This document shows positions 7,490-16,859 of a stretch of 52,275 bases of DNA, one piece after another. The notes beneath the pieces were generated by a model that did not search any database, was not told the DNA's origin, and saw only the letters and a list, made by a program, of their open reading frames with translations. The position numbers and the translations under genes are program-made. The stretch is from Thermus scotoductus DSM 8553. GTDB lineage: Bacteria > Deinococcota > Deinococci > Deinococcales > Thermaceae. The stretch spans positions 1-52,275 of the forward strand of contig NZ_KB905740.1 of the NCBI RefSeq assembly GCF_000381045.1, given 5' to 3'. Within the stretch, counting starts at the first letter, position 1; every line of letters begins with the position of its first letter.

Positions 7490-8439
7490 AAGCCCTTCTA
7501 GCGCGCCTGGCCACGGCTTGGCGCAACCTACCCCAGTCCACCAAGCTCCTCCTGGCGGGCCTTCTCCTGGTGAGCGCCGTGGCGCTTTGGTATGTGGGTT
7601 TCTACCTGCCCACCCAGGCGCCCATGGAGGTGCAACCCACCCCCGGCCAACCTCAGGTGCCCAGCCAGGGAGCGGAGGCTCCCAAGGCCATAGAAGCCCC
7701 ACCCATCCCGCCCCTTGCCGAAACTGCCCCCCAAGACCAAGCGGTGAAGCCTAGCCCCGAGGCTTCTCCTTCCCAGAAAGCCCCTAAAGCAGGCGAGCCC
7801 GTCTTGACCACAGCCTTGCCCATCCCCAAAACGCAACAAGAGGCCCCGCTTCCAAACCCCTTTGTGCCCCTGGTGGTGGAAGCTCCACCTTCTCCCCCCG
7901 TGCCCTCCCCTGCCCCGGCACCTAGGCCCACCCCCGTACCCACAGGGGCCCCTGTCCGGGTAACCCAGGGAACACCCTTGCCCACCCCAAGCGTTCAAGC
8001 TTCACCCCGGCCTCTCCCGGGAAGCCAAGGAGCCCTGCCCGCTCCCAAGGTGCTGGCCACGGTATTGCAGGCGGAGGCCCCTAAGACCGAGCTGGGTGGA
8101 ACCCCACCCGTCCTCACTCCCCCGTCCGGGCTTGTGGAAACCCCGTTGCCGGTTCAGAAAAAAGAGGGGGAGAAGGCGGAACCCCCTCCGCCTCCCAAAA
8201 CCCCCTTGCAGACCCTGGTGGAGGAAAGGGGTCTCAAGCTAACCGGCACCCTTCTGGGTCCGGTGAGCGTGGCTATCCTGGAAAGCAAGGAGGGTTACTT
8301 GGTGCTACCCGTGGGTAGCCTTCTTCCGGGTAGCGAGGCGGTGCTTCGCCGCATAGAAAGCGACCGCGTGGTGTTGGCCTTGAAGGATGAAAGCCTTGAG
8401 ATTGTCCTAGACAGCATGCAAGCAGGAGGTGGCCAGTGA
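7486..8439 (+). CDS. pilW: PilW, proline-rich inner-membrane link to the secretin (Thermus type)
   Basis: 317 residues. One N-terminal membrane helix (about 20-42) is followed by a long Pro/Ala/Val-rich, probably extended region (about 45-240). A compact C-terminal domain follows (about 245-310, around KLTGTLLGPVSVAIL), resembling the PilP/GspC homology region that touches the secretin. The position between pilO and pilQ is that of pilP in other bacteria. In Thermus this gene is called pilW and is required for PilQ complex formation. The GTG start overlaps the pilO TGA by 4 nt. Confidence 0.88.
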   Translation: MKALLARLATAWRNLPQSTKLLLAGLLLVSAVALWYVGFYLPTQAPMEVQPTPGQPQVPSQGAEAPKAIEAPPIPPLAETAPQDQAVKPSPEASPSQKAPKAGEPVLTTALPIPKTQQEAPLPNPFVPLVVEAPPSPPVPSPAPAPRPTPVPTGAPVRVTQGTPLPTPSVQASPRPLPGSQGALPAPKVLATVLQAEAPKTELGGTPPVLTPPSGLVETPLPVQKKEGEKAEPPPPPKTPLQTLVEERGLKLTGTLLGPVSVAILESKEGYLVLPVGSLLPGSEAVLRRIESDRVVLALKDESLEIVLDSMQAGGGQ

Positions 8440-10700
8440 GAAAAGCCCTTATGAAACTTCTGATCCCCACCCTTTTGGCCCTGGGTGCCGGGGCATGGGC
8501 GGGAAGCCTTCCCCAGGAACCCCGCTTTGACGCCAAGGTGGACCTGAAGGTATCCGAAAGCCAGGTGCGGGCCGGGCTCACCCTGCCTCTGGATGTGGTC
8601 CTGGAAGCCCTAGCCCGGAGCGTGGGCCTTCAGCCCCTTATCTACCGGGCCTACGATGCCTCCGGCGATCCAGCCAAGGCCCAGCCCCCCTTACCCAACA
8701 TCAAGTTGGACTTCCAGGGCAAACCCTTCCGGGAAGTCTGGGACCTCCTCTTCGCCACCTACGGCACCCAGTTCAACCTGGACTACCTCTTCCTGCCTCC
8801 CGACGTGGTGGTGGTGGCCCCCACCCAGGTGATCACCGCCTTGGTGGACGCTCCAAGCCGCACCGGGGCCATGGAGCGGAAGCCCTACCTGGTGGCCATC
8901 CCCGAGATCGCCTATCGGCGCACGGAAACCGACGCCCAGGGCCAGGCCCGCACCGTGGTGAACATAGATGGGGCCAAGGCCTGGGTGCAAAACGATCTCC
9001 TGCCCTTCCTTTCCCGGGAAGCAGCGGGCCTTAGCGTGAACTGGATTGTGGTGGAGGAAGGGGGCAAACTCAGAGCCCTTCTCTCCGTTCTAGCCACTCC
9101 CGAACAGCATACTCGCTTCTCGGACATCCTGCAGCGGGCAGGGATTGACTTCCGCCCCTTGCCCGCCCTCACCCTGCCCAAGCCTCGGGTAGAGCGCACC
9201 TATGTCCTGACCCATTCCACCTTCCCGGAGATCCTTTCCTTCCTGCAAACACAGGTCCCGAACGCCCAGGTGGCCGTGGTACCCACCGACCCCAAACGGG
9301 CCCTCATCACCGCCACCGAGGAGGACCACGCCCGCATCGCCGAACTCCTGAAGGTGGCCGATGTACCCAAGCCCACTCCCGTGGTGCGCCGGGTCTACGC
9401 CTTGCAGAACCTCACCTTCCAGGAAGCCCAGGAAAGGCTTAAGCCCGTCCTGGAAAGGGAGTTGAAAGGGGCCCGCCTGGAAGGTGTCCCGGGTAACCCC
9501 AAAGCCCTTCTTCTGGAGGCTACCGAAGCCGACCAGGCCTTCTTCGCCGAGATCCTCAAGGCCGCCGATGTGCCTCCCCAGGTGGCCCCGCCCACCCAGG
9601 AGGCCACGGTGCGGAGGCTCTACCCCTTGCGCTTCGCCGATGCTGAAAAGGTAGCTCCCTTCCTGGCTCGGGAGGTGCCAGGGATTGTGGTGCAGACGGT
9701 GCCCGGGCAACCGGTCCTCTCCGTGCGGGGAACGGAGAAACAACTTTCTGAAGTGGAGAACCTCCTGGCCCAGATCGACCGGGCTCCCGAGCAGGGGCCA
9801 CCTGTCTTCCAGCGTTCCTACCAGCTCTCCAACGCCAAGGCCACCGAGCTAGCCAAGGTGCTCCAGGAGGCCTTGCAAGCCCGGCAGGCCCAGGTTCCCC
9901 AGAGCCAGGCCCAGCCCCAAGCCCCCACACGCCAGGCCACGGTGGTGGCGGACGAGCGCACCAATACCCTGATCGTCACGGGCACACAGGAGGACCTAGC
10001 CCTGGTGGAGGGCCTCATCCCCAAGCTGGACCAGGCGGTGCCCCAGGTGAACCTGAGGGTGCGCATCCAAGAGGTGCAGTCCAACTTCAGCCGAAACCTG
10101 GGTCTCAAGTGGAACACCATTGCCGGGGGAAATGTGGCGGCCAGCATCCTGGACACAGGGCTTTCCCTTATCTTTGACAGCACCCGGAGCCTGGCTGCCC
10201 TGAACATCATCGCCACCCTCGAGGCCCTCCAGCGCCAGGGTCTTTCCCGAGCCCTTAGGGATGTGAACCAAACTGTGCTCAACAACCAGACCGCCCGCCT
10301 GCAATCCGGGGAGACCTTCCTCATCCGCCGGGTGGTGGATGACCGGGTGGAGCGGGTACCCTTTGACATCGGCATCATCGTGGAGGTCACCCCGCAGATC
10401 ACCGCCGACGGGCAGATCCTCCTCAACATCAAGGCGGAGGTTTCCGGGAATGTCCAGCGCAACCCCGTGGACGGGGATGTGGACCGGTTCACCAAGCAGG
10501 TGGTAACCACCACCTTAAGGGTGCGGGACGGGCAGACCGTGGTCCTCGGGGGTCTCACCTCCCAGGAAAACACCCAGGTGCAACAGGGCGTGCCCCTTCT
10601 CATGGATATCCCCCTGATTGGGGAACTCTTCAAGCAAAGGAGCCAGGAAACTACCGACCGGGAGCTTCTGGTAGTCATCACCGCCGACATCTTGAAGTAA
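8436..10700 (+). CDS. pilQ: PilQ secretin
   Basis: 754 residues with a signal peptide (hydrophobic segment at about 7-22, ending near AWAGSLPQ). Then come repeated N-domains with the (V/T)RRxYxL pattern that marks successive KH-like/N1 repeats (about residues 250-500). A Gln/Ala/Pro linker follows near 490. The secretin domain is at the C-terminus: VNLRVRIQEV, VPFDIGIIVEVTPQIT and VLGGLTSQE are typical beta-barrel motifs. It forms the outer-membrane pore for pili and DNA uptake. The GTG at 8436 overlaps the pilW stop by 4 nt; last gene of the operon. Confidence 0.95.
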   Translation: MRKALMKLLIPTLLALGAGAWAGSLPQEPRFDAKVDLKVSESQVRAGLTLPLDVVLEALARSVGLQPLIYRAYDASGDPAKAQPPLPNIKLDFQGKPFREVWDLLFATYGTQFNLDYLFLPPDVVVVAPTQVITALVDAPSRTGAMERKPYLVAIPEIAYRRTETDAQGQARTVVNIDGAKAWVQNDLLPFLSREAAGLSVNWIVVEEGGKLRALLSVLATPEQHTRFSDILQRAGIDFRPLPALTLPKPRVERTYVLTHSTFPEILSFLQTQVPNAQVAVVPTDPKRALITATEEDHARIAELLKVADVPKPTPVVRRVYALQNLTFQEAQERLKPVLERELKGARLEGVPGNPKALLLEATEADQAFFAEILKAADVPPQVAPPTQEATVRRLYPLRFADAEKVAPFLAREVPGIVVQTVPGQPVLSVRGTEKQLSEVENLLAQIDRAPEQGPPVFQRSYQLSNAKATELAKVLQEALQARQAQVPQSQAQPQAPTRQATVVADERTNTLIVTGTQEDLALVEGLIPKLDQAVPQVNLRVRIQEVQSNFSRNLGLKWNTIAGGNVAASILDTGLSLIFDSTRSLAALNIIATLEALQRQGLSRALRDVNQTVLNNQTARLQSGETFLIRRVVDDRVERVPFDIGIIVEVTPQITADGQILLNIKAEVSGNVQRNPVDGDVDRFTKQVVTTTLRVRDGQTVVLGGLTSQENTQVQQGVPLLMDIPLIGELFKQRSQETTDRELLVVITADILK

Positions 10701-10727
10701 ACCGCAAGCCGCTAAGCTCCTTTACCC

Positions 10728-10768
10728 CTCCCAGCCAGGGGAGGCAAGCCTGCAAAGCTGGGCTTTGC
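10728..10768 (+). terminator. Hairpin cluster after pilQ
   Basis: Two hairpins stand close together: CCTCCC/GGGAGG, and a perfect 7-bp GCAAAGC (10752-10758) with GCTTTGC (10762-10768), loop TGG. There is no T-run, so termination is only inferred from position between pilQ and the aroC promoter. Confidence 0.35.
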
Positions 10769-10806
10769 TGATCCCCTGGCTTGGGTCCATCCCAGGTCGC
10801 TTGCCC

Positions 10807-10812
10807 TACAAT
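10807..10812 (+). promoter_or_regulatory. -10 element of a leaderless aroC promoter
   Basis: TACAAT lies 6 nt before the ATG at 10819. No clear -35 at 17 nt. It supports ATG 10819 over the longer upstream reading frame. Confidence 0.6.
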
Positions 10813-10818
10813 GGGCCC

Positions 10819-11970
10819 ATGAGGTTCCTGACCGCAGGCGAGTCCCATGGCCCTGAGCTTCTCACCATCATTGAGGGCCTGCCCGCCGGCATCCCCCTCA
10901 CCGAGGAGGACATCAACCCCTGGTTGGAACGGCGTCAGAAGGGCTATGGCCGGGGAAGGCGCATGGTCATAGAAACCGACCGGGTGGAGTTCCGGGCCGG
11001 AGTTCGGGCCGGGCGCACCACGGGAGCCCCGGTGGCCCTGGCCATCCGAAACGCCGACTACCGGAACTGGGTGGAGATCATGGACCCCGCCCCGGGGAAC
11101 GAGCCCCGCAAGAAGGCCCTCACCGCCGCCCGCCCCGGCCACGCCGACCTTTCTGGGGGCATCAAGTACGGCCACAAGGACCTAAGAGACGTGCTGGAAA
11201 GGGCCAGCGCCCGGGAGACCGCCATGCGGGTGGCGGTGGGAGCGGTGGCCTTGAAGTTCCTGAGCCTTCTTGGAGTTGAGGGAACTGGGTACGTGCCGGG
11301 TATGGCGGGGGTGTGGGCCCAGGTTCCCTTCTCCTGGGACCTGGTACCCCGCATAGAGGAAAGCCCCTTGCGCATGACCGATCCCGAGGCCGAGGCCGAG
11401 GTTATCCGCCGCATAGACCAGGCCAAGGCGGAAGGGGACACCCTGGGTGGGGTGATCGAGGCCCGCTTCCGGGGCCTGGTGCCGGGCCTGGGAAGCCACG
11501 TGCAGTGGGACCGCAAGCTGGATGGCCGTCTGGCCCAGATGGCCCTTTCCATTCCCGCGGTGAAGGGGATGGAAATCGGCCCCGCCTTTGAAAACGCCAT
11601 GAAGCGGGGCTCGGAGGTTCACGATCCCATCTACTGGAGCCCGGAGAAGGGGTTCTACCGCACCACCAACCGGGCGGGGGGCCTCGAGGGAGGCATGACC
11701 ACCGGGGAGGAACTCATCCTCAGGGCTGCCTTAAAGCCCATCGCCACCCTGATGAAACCCCTCCCCACCGTGGACGTGGTGACCCACCAGCCCGCCGATG
11801 CCGCCAGGGAACGCTCCGACGTCACCGCCGTGCCCGCGGCCAGCGTGATCCTCTGCGCCCTATCCGCCATCGTCCTGGCCCAGGCTTACCTGGAGAAGTT
11901 CGGCGGGGACACCATGGAGGAGATACAGGAACGGGTGGAGCGGTACAAGGCTCGGGTCCTAACCTACTAA
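10819..11970 (+). CDS. aroC: Chorismate synthase
   Basis: 383 residues. Catalyses EPSP to chorismate with reduced FMN, the last shikimate-pathway step. Typical motifs: N-terminal RFLTAGESHGPEL, the RRQKGYGRGRRM segment near 40, GHADLSGGIKYGH near 110, and RASARETAMRVAVGA near 135. The reading frame extends upstream to 10765, but the shorter start gives the conserved N-terminus and follows a leaderless -10. First of an aroC-aroK-aroB unit. Confidence 0.96.
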   Translation: MRFLTAGESHGPELLTIIEGLPAGIPLTEEDINPWLERRQKGYGRGRRMVIETDRVEFRAGVRAGRTTGAPVALAIRNADYRNWVEIMDPAPGNEPRKKALTAARPGHADLSGGIKYGHKDLRDVLERASARETAMRVAVGAVALKFLSLLGVEGTGYVPGMAGVWAQVPFSWDLVPRIEESPLRMTDPEAEAEVIRRIDQAKAEGDTLGGVIEARFRGLVPGLGSHVQWDRKLDGRLAQMALSIPAVKGMEIGPAFENAMKRGSEVHDPIYWSPEKGFYRTTNRAGGLEGGMTTGEELILRAALKPIATLMKPLPTVDVVTHQPADAARERSDVTAVPAASVILCALSAIVLAQAYLEKFGGDTMEEIQERVERYKARVLTY

Positions 11971-11975
11971 AGGCG

Positions 11976-11981
11976 TAGGAT
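11976..11981 (+). promoter_or_regulatory. Possible internal leaderless promoter for aroK
   Basis: TAGGAT is 6 nt upstream of the aroK ATG at 11988, in the 17-nt gap after aroC. No ribosome-binding site is present there, which favours leaderless initiation. Confidence 0.4.
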
Positions 11982-11987
11982 GGCTCC

Positions 11988-12542
11988 ATGACCCGCCTGG
12001 AGATTCCCCGCCCCGCCACCTTCATCAGCCTCACCGGTTTCATGGGGGCGGGGAAAAGCCGCATCGGTAGGGAGCTGGCCCGCACCCTCATGCTCCACTT
12101 CATCGACCTGGACCGCTACATAGAAAGGCGCACGGGGCTATCCATCCCCGATATCTTCCGCCACCTGGGGGAAGAGGCCTTCCGGCAGATGGAGAGAGAG
12201 GCGGTGCAGGAGCTTCTCGGCAAGGAGTACCTGGTTCTCTCCTTGGGCGGGGGTACCTTCGTGGATCCGGAAAACCGCAGGAAGCTTTTGGCCAGAGGCC
12301 CGGTGGTGGCCCTCTGGGCCAGCCCGGAAACCATCCTGGAGCGCACCCTGCGCAAGCCCGGGGAAAGGCCCCTTTTGCAAGGGGAAAACCCCCTGGAAAG
12401 GATAAGGACCCTCCTCGAGGCCCGCACCCCCATCTACCGGGAGGCCCACGTGCACGTTTCCACCGACAACCGGAAGGTGGAGGAGGTGGTGGAGGAGATC
12501 GTGGAGAAGCTTTGGAGCTATGCGAAGGCTCATCGTCCGTAA
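11988..12542 (+). CDS. aroK: Shikimate kinase
   Basis: 184 residues. Phosphorylates shikimate at the 3-hydroxyl using ATP. Walker A GFMGAGKSRIG is near residue 18, the substrate-binding DLDRYIERRTG near 40, and the SLGGGTF Walker-B-like loop near 85. The lid region lies around KPGERPLLQG. The ATG at 11988 sits 17 nt after aroC and 6 nt after a -10-like hexamer. It overlaps aroB by 23 nt. Confidence 0.95.
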   Translation: MTRLEIPRPATFISLTGFMGAGKSRIGRELARTLMLHFIDLDRYIERRTGLSIPDIFRHLGEEAFRQMEREAVQELLGKEYLVLSLGGGTFVDPENRRKLLARGPVVALWASPETILERTLRKPGERPLLQGENPLERIRTLLEARTPIYREAHVHVSTDNRKVEEVVEEIVEKLWSYAKAHRP

Positions 12543-13554
12543 CCCTGTTTCCTACCCCATACTGATTGGGGAAGGCGTGCTCGAGGAGGTCCGGACCCCC
12601 GAAGGTCCTTCGGCCCTTCTTTACGACCGGCGGGTGGAAGGCTTTGCCCTGAAGCTGGCAGAACGCCTCGGGGTTCAACACCAGCTAGGTCTGGAAGGGG
12701 GCGAGGGAGCCAAGACCCTGGCCGTCTACGGCCGGGTCCTCTCCTTCCTGGCGGAAAAGGGCCTACCCCGGAACACCACCTTGCTGGTGGTGGGGGGAGG
12801 GACCCTCACCGACCTGGGGGGGTTTGTGGCCGCCACCTACCTCCGGGGAATCCCCTACCTCTCCTTCCCCACCACCACCCTAAGCGTGGTGGACGCCAGC
12901 GTGGGGGGTAAGACCGGCATCAACCTTCCTGAGGGGAAAAACCTGGTGGGAGCCTTCCACTTTCCCCAAGGGGTGTATGCGGAGCTTGAGGCCCTCAAAA
13001 CCCTCCCCCCCTTCACCTTCAAAGAGGGCCTGGTGGAAGCCTTCAAGCACGGGATCATCTCCGGGGAGGAAGGGCTTTTGGAGGTGGAGGACCTCACGCC
13101 GGAAAGCCCCCGCCTCGAGGCCTATCTGGCCCAGGCGGTGGCGGTGAAGGTGAGGATCACCGAGCAGGACCCCACGGAAAAGGGGGAAAGGAGGCTATTA
13201 AACCTGGGCCACACCCTGGGGCACGCCCTGGAGGCCTACACCCACCACGCCCTGCCCCACGGGGCAGCGGTGGCCTACGGCCTCCTCTACGCTGCCCTTC
13301 TCGGCAAACTCCTGGGAGGGGAGGACCTCACCCCCCTGGTCCTCCGCCTCCTGAGGTGGCTTTCTCCTCCTCCCCTCCCCCGGGTTTCCTGGGAGGACCT
13401 CCTTCCCTACCTCCTCAGGGACAAAAAGAAGGTTTCCGAAAGCCTCCACTGGGTGGTGCCCCTGGGCCTGGGGAACCTCACGGTGAAGCCCCTTCCGGAA
13501 ACAACCCTAAGGGAGGCCTTCGGCCTTTGGCGGGAGGTCCTCTCTACGCTTTGA
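12520..13554 (+). CDS. aroB: 3-Dehydroquinate synthase
   Basis: 344 residues. Converts DAHP to 3-dehydroquinate with NAD+ and a divalent metal. The NAD-binding VVGGGTLTDLGGFVA is near 88 and SVVDASVGGKTGINLP near 122. The zinc ligands are in the usual positions (VEAFKHGII, LNLGHTLGHALE, HALPHGAAVAYG). The ATG lies inside aroK, implying coupled translation. The stop at 13552-13554 abuts a decayed vapC gene. Confidence 0.95.
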   Translation: MRRLIVRNPVSYPILIGEGVLEEVRTPEGPSALLYDRRVEGFALKLAERLGVQHQLGLEGGEGAKTLAVYGRVLSFLAEKGLPRNTTLLVVGGGTLTDLGGFVAATYLRGIPYLSFPTTTLSVVDASVGGKTGINLPEGKNLVGAFHFPQGVYAELEALKTLPPFTFKEGLVEAFKHGIISGEEGLLEVEDLTPESPRLEAYLAQAVAVKVRITEQDPTEKGERRLLNLGHTLGHALEAYTHHALPHGAAVAYGLLYAALLGKLLGGEDLTPLVLRLLRWLSPPPLPRVSWEDLLPYLLRDKKKVSESLHWVVPLGLGNLTVKPLPETTLREAFGLWREVLSTL

Positions 13555-13887
13555 TAGAACTAGAGCGCCTTTCCCCTCACGCCAGGAGACCCGCAGAACA
13601 CCCGCCTGGTAAGCGCGGCTTCCCTATGGGAAATAGCCATCAAATCCCGGCTAGGCCGGTTTCCCCAGGGCGAGGCCGTACTATCCGCCTATCCTGGTTG
13701 GCTGGAACCCCTGAAAGCCCAGGAGCTCCCCATAAAGGGTCCTCACGCCCTCCTAGCCCCTTCCCTACCCGGAAACCACCGGGACCCCTTTGACCGCATG
13801 CTGGTAGCCCAAAGCCTCTTGGAAAGGGCACTCCTTGTATCCCATGACGAAGCCCTGAAGAGCCTGGGTGCGGCCATCGTAGGGTGA
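13551..13887 (+). pseudogene. Decayed VapC-type PIN-domain toxin gene
   Basis: Two pieces of a PIN-domain toxin lie in different frames. The first (13551-13586) reads LIELERLSPHAR, which fits the region before the first conserved VapC core. The second (13588-13884, stop TGA 13885-13887) reads DPQNTRLVSAASLWEIAIK and onward to NHRDPFDRMLVAQ and LVSHDEAL. The last three are the typical VapC elements carrying the conserved Glu and two Asp. The first ~25 residues with the catalytic LDTHALLW are absent, replaced by the aroB end, and about 11 nt are lost at the frame junction. No antitoxin gene is present. It cannot make an active toxin. Confidence 0.8.
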
Positions 13888-13892
13888 GAAGC

Positions 13893-15295
<1,403 letters not shown>

Positions 15296-15305
15296 GGAGC
15301 CGGGC

Positions 15306-15311
15306 TAAAAT
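15306..15311 (+). promoter_or_regulatory. -10 of a leaderless promoter for the small ORF and acpS
   Basis: TAAAAT ends 6 nt before the ATG at 15318. This spacing selects the 42-codon ORF start rather than the ATG at 15310, which overlaps the hexamer itself. Confidence 0.55.
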
Positions 15312-15317
15312 GGCCCT

Positions 15318-15446
15318 ATGGATCCTGTGGCGGAAAGGCTTGCCCCCCGGGCCTACCTGGCCCTCAAGGGAAAGAAGTGCCTGGGGTACCGGGAAGGTCA
15401 GCTCCTGGCCATGGCGGGGGACAATCAGGAACCTCACCTCCCATGA
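15318..15446 (+). CDS. Small ORF (42 aa) translationally coupled to acpS
   Basis: Starts [18 protein letters not shown] and continues to a TGA at 15444-15446, giving 42 residues with one cysteine (Cys21) and no membrane segment. I do not recognise the family. Three features support a real gene: the leaderless -10 exactly 6 nt upstream, the GC-rich third positions typical of neighbours, and the ATGA overlap of its stop with the acpS start. It may encode a small protein or act as a leader that couples translation into acpS. Confidence 0.6.
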   Translation: MDPVAERLAPRAYLALKGKKCLGYREGQLLAMAGDNQEPHLP

Positions 15447-15820
15447 TTCAAGCCATCGGTACCGATTTGGTGGAAATCGACCGGGTGCGAAGGCTCCTGG
15501 GACGGCACGGGGCAAAGGCCCTAAAAAGGCTTTTCACCGAGGAGGAGTTAACCTACGCCCTCCGCCACCAGGACCCTGCCCCAAGCCTTGCCGCCCGAAT
15601 CGCCGCCAAGGAAGCCTTCCAGAAATGCTGGCCCGAAAGCCTTTCCTGGAAGGAAGTCTGGGTGGGGATGGAGGGGAGGAAACCGGTCTTGCGCTTTGCC
15701 CCAAAGGTAAAGGCCCGCCTCGAGGCGGAAAACCTTTTCGCCCACCTCTCCCTAAGCCACGAGAAAAGCCACGCCCTGGCGGTGGTAATCCTGGAAGCTA
15801 GGGCACCAGGCGCAGGATAA
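15443..15820 (+). CDS. acpS: Holo-[acyl-carrier-protein] synthase
   Basis: 125 residues, the usual AcpS length. Transfers 4'-phosphopantetheine from CoA to apo-ACP. The magnesium-binding Asp is in [12 protein letters not shown] at the N-terminus and the second signature with Glu in [10 protein letters not shown] near residue 54. The ATG at 15443 is preferred over a longer frame because it yields the conserved start and forms an ATGA overlap with the small ORF. Convergent with the DUF4870 gene, overlapping by 23 nt. Confidence 0.93.
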   Translation: MIQAIGTDLVEIDRVRRLLGRHGAKALKRLFTEEELTYALRHQDPAPSLAARIAAKEAFQKCWPESLSWKEVWVGMEGRKPVLRFAPKVKARLEAENLFAHLSLSHEKSHALAVVILEARAPGAG

Positions 15821-16163
15821 GGACATAGGCATAGGTCCCTCCCCTGCCGGCTGCCAGGGCTCCTTGGATCATGTTCCAAAGGACCAGGACCACCAGGGCA
15901 AAGGCCAGGGGAACCGCTATCACCAGCCCCACCACGGTCATCGCCAGAAGAAGGAGAGCCAAGCCGTAGAGGGTGTAGCTGATCTGGCCGTTTAGGGACT
16001 CCTTGGCGTGGGCCTGGACGAAGGCGCTTTTCGGACCCCAAAGCAGGATGGCCAAGGGCAGAAGGATCTGGCCTATAAGGATGAAGTACCCCACCAGGGG
16101 AGCCAGGTGAACCACCGCCGCCCAGGTCCGGTCCGCATCCGTCAAAGGGGTGGGTTGTTCCAT
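15798..16163 (-). CDS. DUF4870 membrane protein
   Basis: 121 residues with the DUF4870 pattern: an N-terminal D.R.WA...HL..L segment, a first helix pair (about 17-45), the polar [17 protein letters not shown] motif at about 52-67, and two further helices. Function of the family is unknown. A leaderless -10 TAAACT (16170-16175, minus strand) lies 6 nt before the ATG. It stands alone between acpS and the acyltransferase. Confidence 0.85.
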   Translation of the reverse strand: MEQPTPLTDADRTWAAVVHLAPLVGYFILIGQILLPLAILLWGPKSAFVQAHAKESLNGQISYTLYGLALLLLAMTVVGLVIAVPLAFALVVLVLWNMIQGALAAGRGGTYAYVLILRLVP

Positions 16164-16169
16164 AAAGCC

Positions 16170-16175
16170 AGTTTA
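16170..16175 (-). promoter_or_regulatory. -10 element upstream of the DUF4870 gene
   Basis: TAAACT on the minus strand, 6 nt before the ATG at 16163; leaderless arrangement. Confidence 0.5.
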
Positions 16176-16206
16176 TCAAGAAGATGGGCCAGAGGCTGGC
16201 TTCTGC

Positions 16207-16779
16207 CTAAGCCACCTCCTCCACTTCCTCGCGGATGCGGATGGGGCCTTGCCTCTCGGGCCTCAGACCCACCTTGTCCTGGTAAAAGGCCCGGATGACC
16301 TCAAAATCCTGCTTGAGGTTTCCGGTAGGCCAGAGGTAGCCCCCGATCCCCACCTCCTTTTTCCGGCAGTCCACGTAGCCGAGGGCAATGGGCACCCCAG
16401 CCTTCAGGGCCATGTAGTAAAAGCCGCTCCGCCAGTAAGGTGCCTTCCCCCGGGTGCCCTCCGGGGCGATGAGGATGGCGATCTCCTTCTCCTGTTGAAA
16501 AACCTCCGCCACGCTGTCCACCAGGTTGTTCCGGCGGGAGCGGTCCACGGGGATACCCCCAAGAAGCTTTAAGAGCCAGCCCAAGGGGGGCCGGAAAAGC
16601 TCCTTCTTCCCCAACCACCGGGCCCGAATCCCCAAAGCCCATAGGGCCAGGAGGCCCACCGGGAAATCCCAGTTGGAGGTGTGAGGGGCACCGATCAGCA
16701 CGTACTTCCGGCTGGGAGGAGGCGGCATATGGTACCGCCACCCGAGGCTTCGCAAAACCAGGCCTGCCAGTTTCTGCAT
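16207..16779 (-). CDS. 1-acyl-glycerol-3-phosphate acyltransferase-like protein (PlsC family)
   Basis: 190 residues. The acyltransferase motif HTSNWD (H-X4-D) is near residue 33, the substrate motif PEGTRG near 106, and the glycerophosphate-binding stretch GGIPVDRS near 74. Likely adds a fatty acyl chain to a lysophospholipid at the inner membrane; the exact acceptor is not visible. The frame opens upstream to 16839, but ATG 16779 is chosen because a TATACT lies 8 nt upstream and the extra residues are not family-like. Divergent from der. Confidence 0.85.
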   Translation of the reverse strand: MQKLAGLVLRSLGWRYHMPPPPSRKYVLIGAPHTSNWDFPVGLLALWALGIRARWLGKKELFRPPLGWLLKLLGGIPVDRSRRNNLVDSVAEVFQQEKEIAILIAPEGTRGKAPYWRSGFYYMALKAGVPIALGYVDCRKKEVGIGGYLWPTGNLKQDFEVIRAFYQDKVGLRPERQGPIRIREEVEEVA

Positions 16780-16787
16780 ACCCTGAA

Positions 16788-16793
16788 AGTATA
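16788..16793 (-). promoter_or_regulatory. -10 element of the acyltransferase gene
   Basis: TATACT on the minus strand, 8 nt before ATG 16779. A plus-strand TACACT at 16804-16809 could serve der, making this a compact divergent promoter region. Confidence 0.5.
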
Positions 16794-16819
16794 CCCCCTG
16801 TGGTACACTGTTCAAAGGC

Positions 16820-16842
16820 GGGGTGGGGGCTTCCCCCACCCC
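16820..16842 (+). promoter_or_regulatory. GC hairpin in the der leader
   Basis: A perfect 10-bp stem GGGGTGGGGG (16820-16829) with CCCCCACCCC (16833-16842), loop CTT, ending 17 nt before the der ATG. If der is transcribed from near 16804 the hairpin lies in its 5' leader. A short GTTT follows, so it could be an attenuator or a structural element. Confidence 0.5.
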
Positions 16843-16859
16843 AGTTTGCTGGGGTGAGG

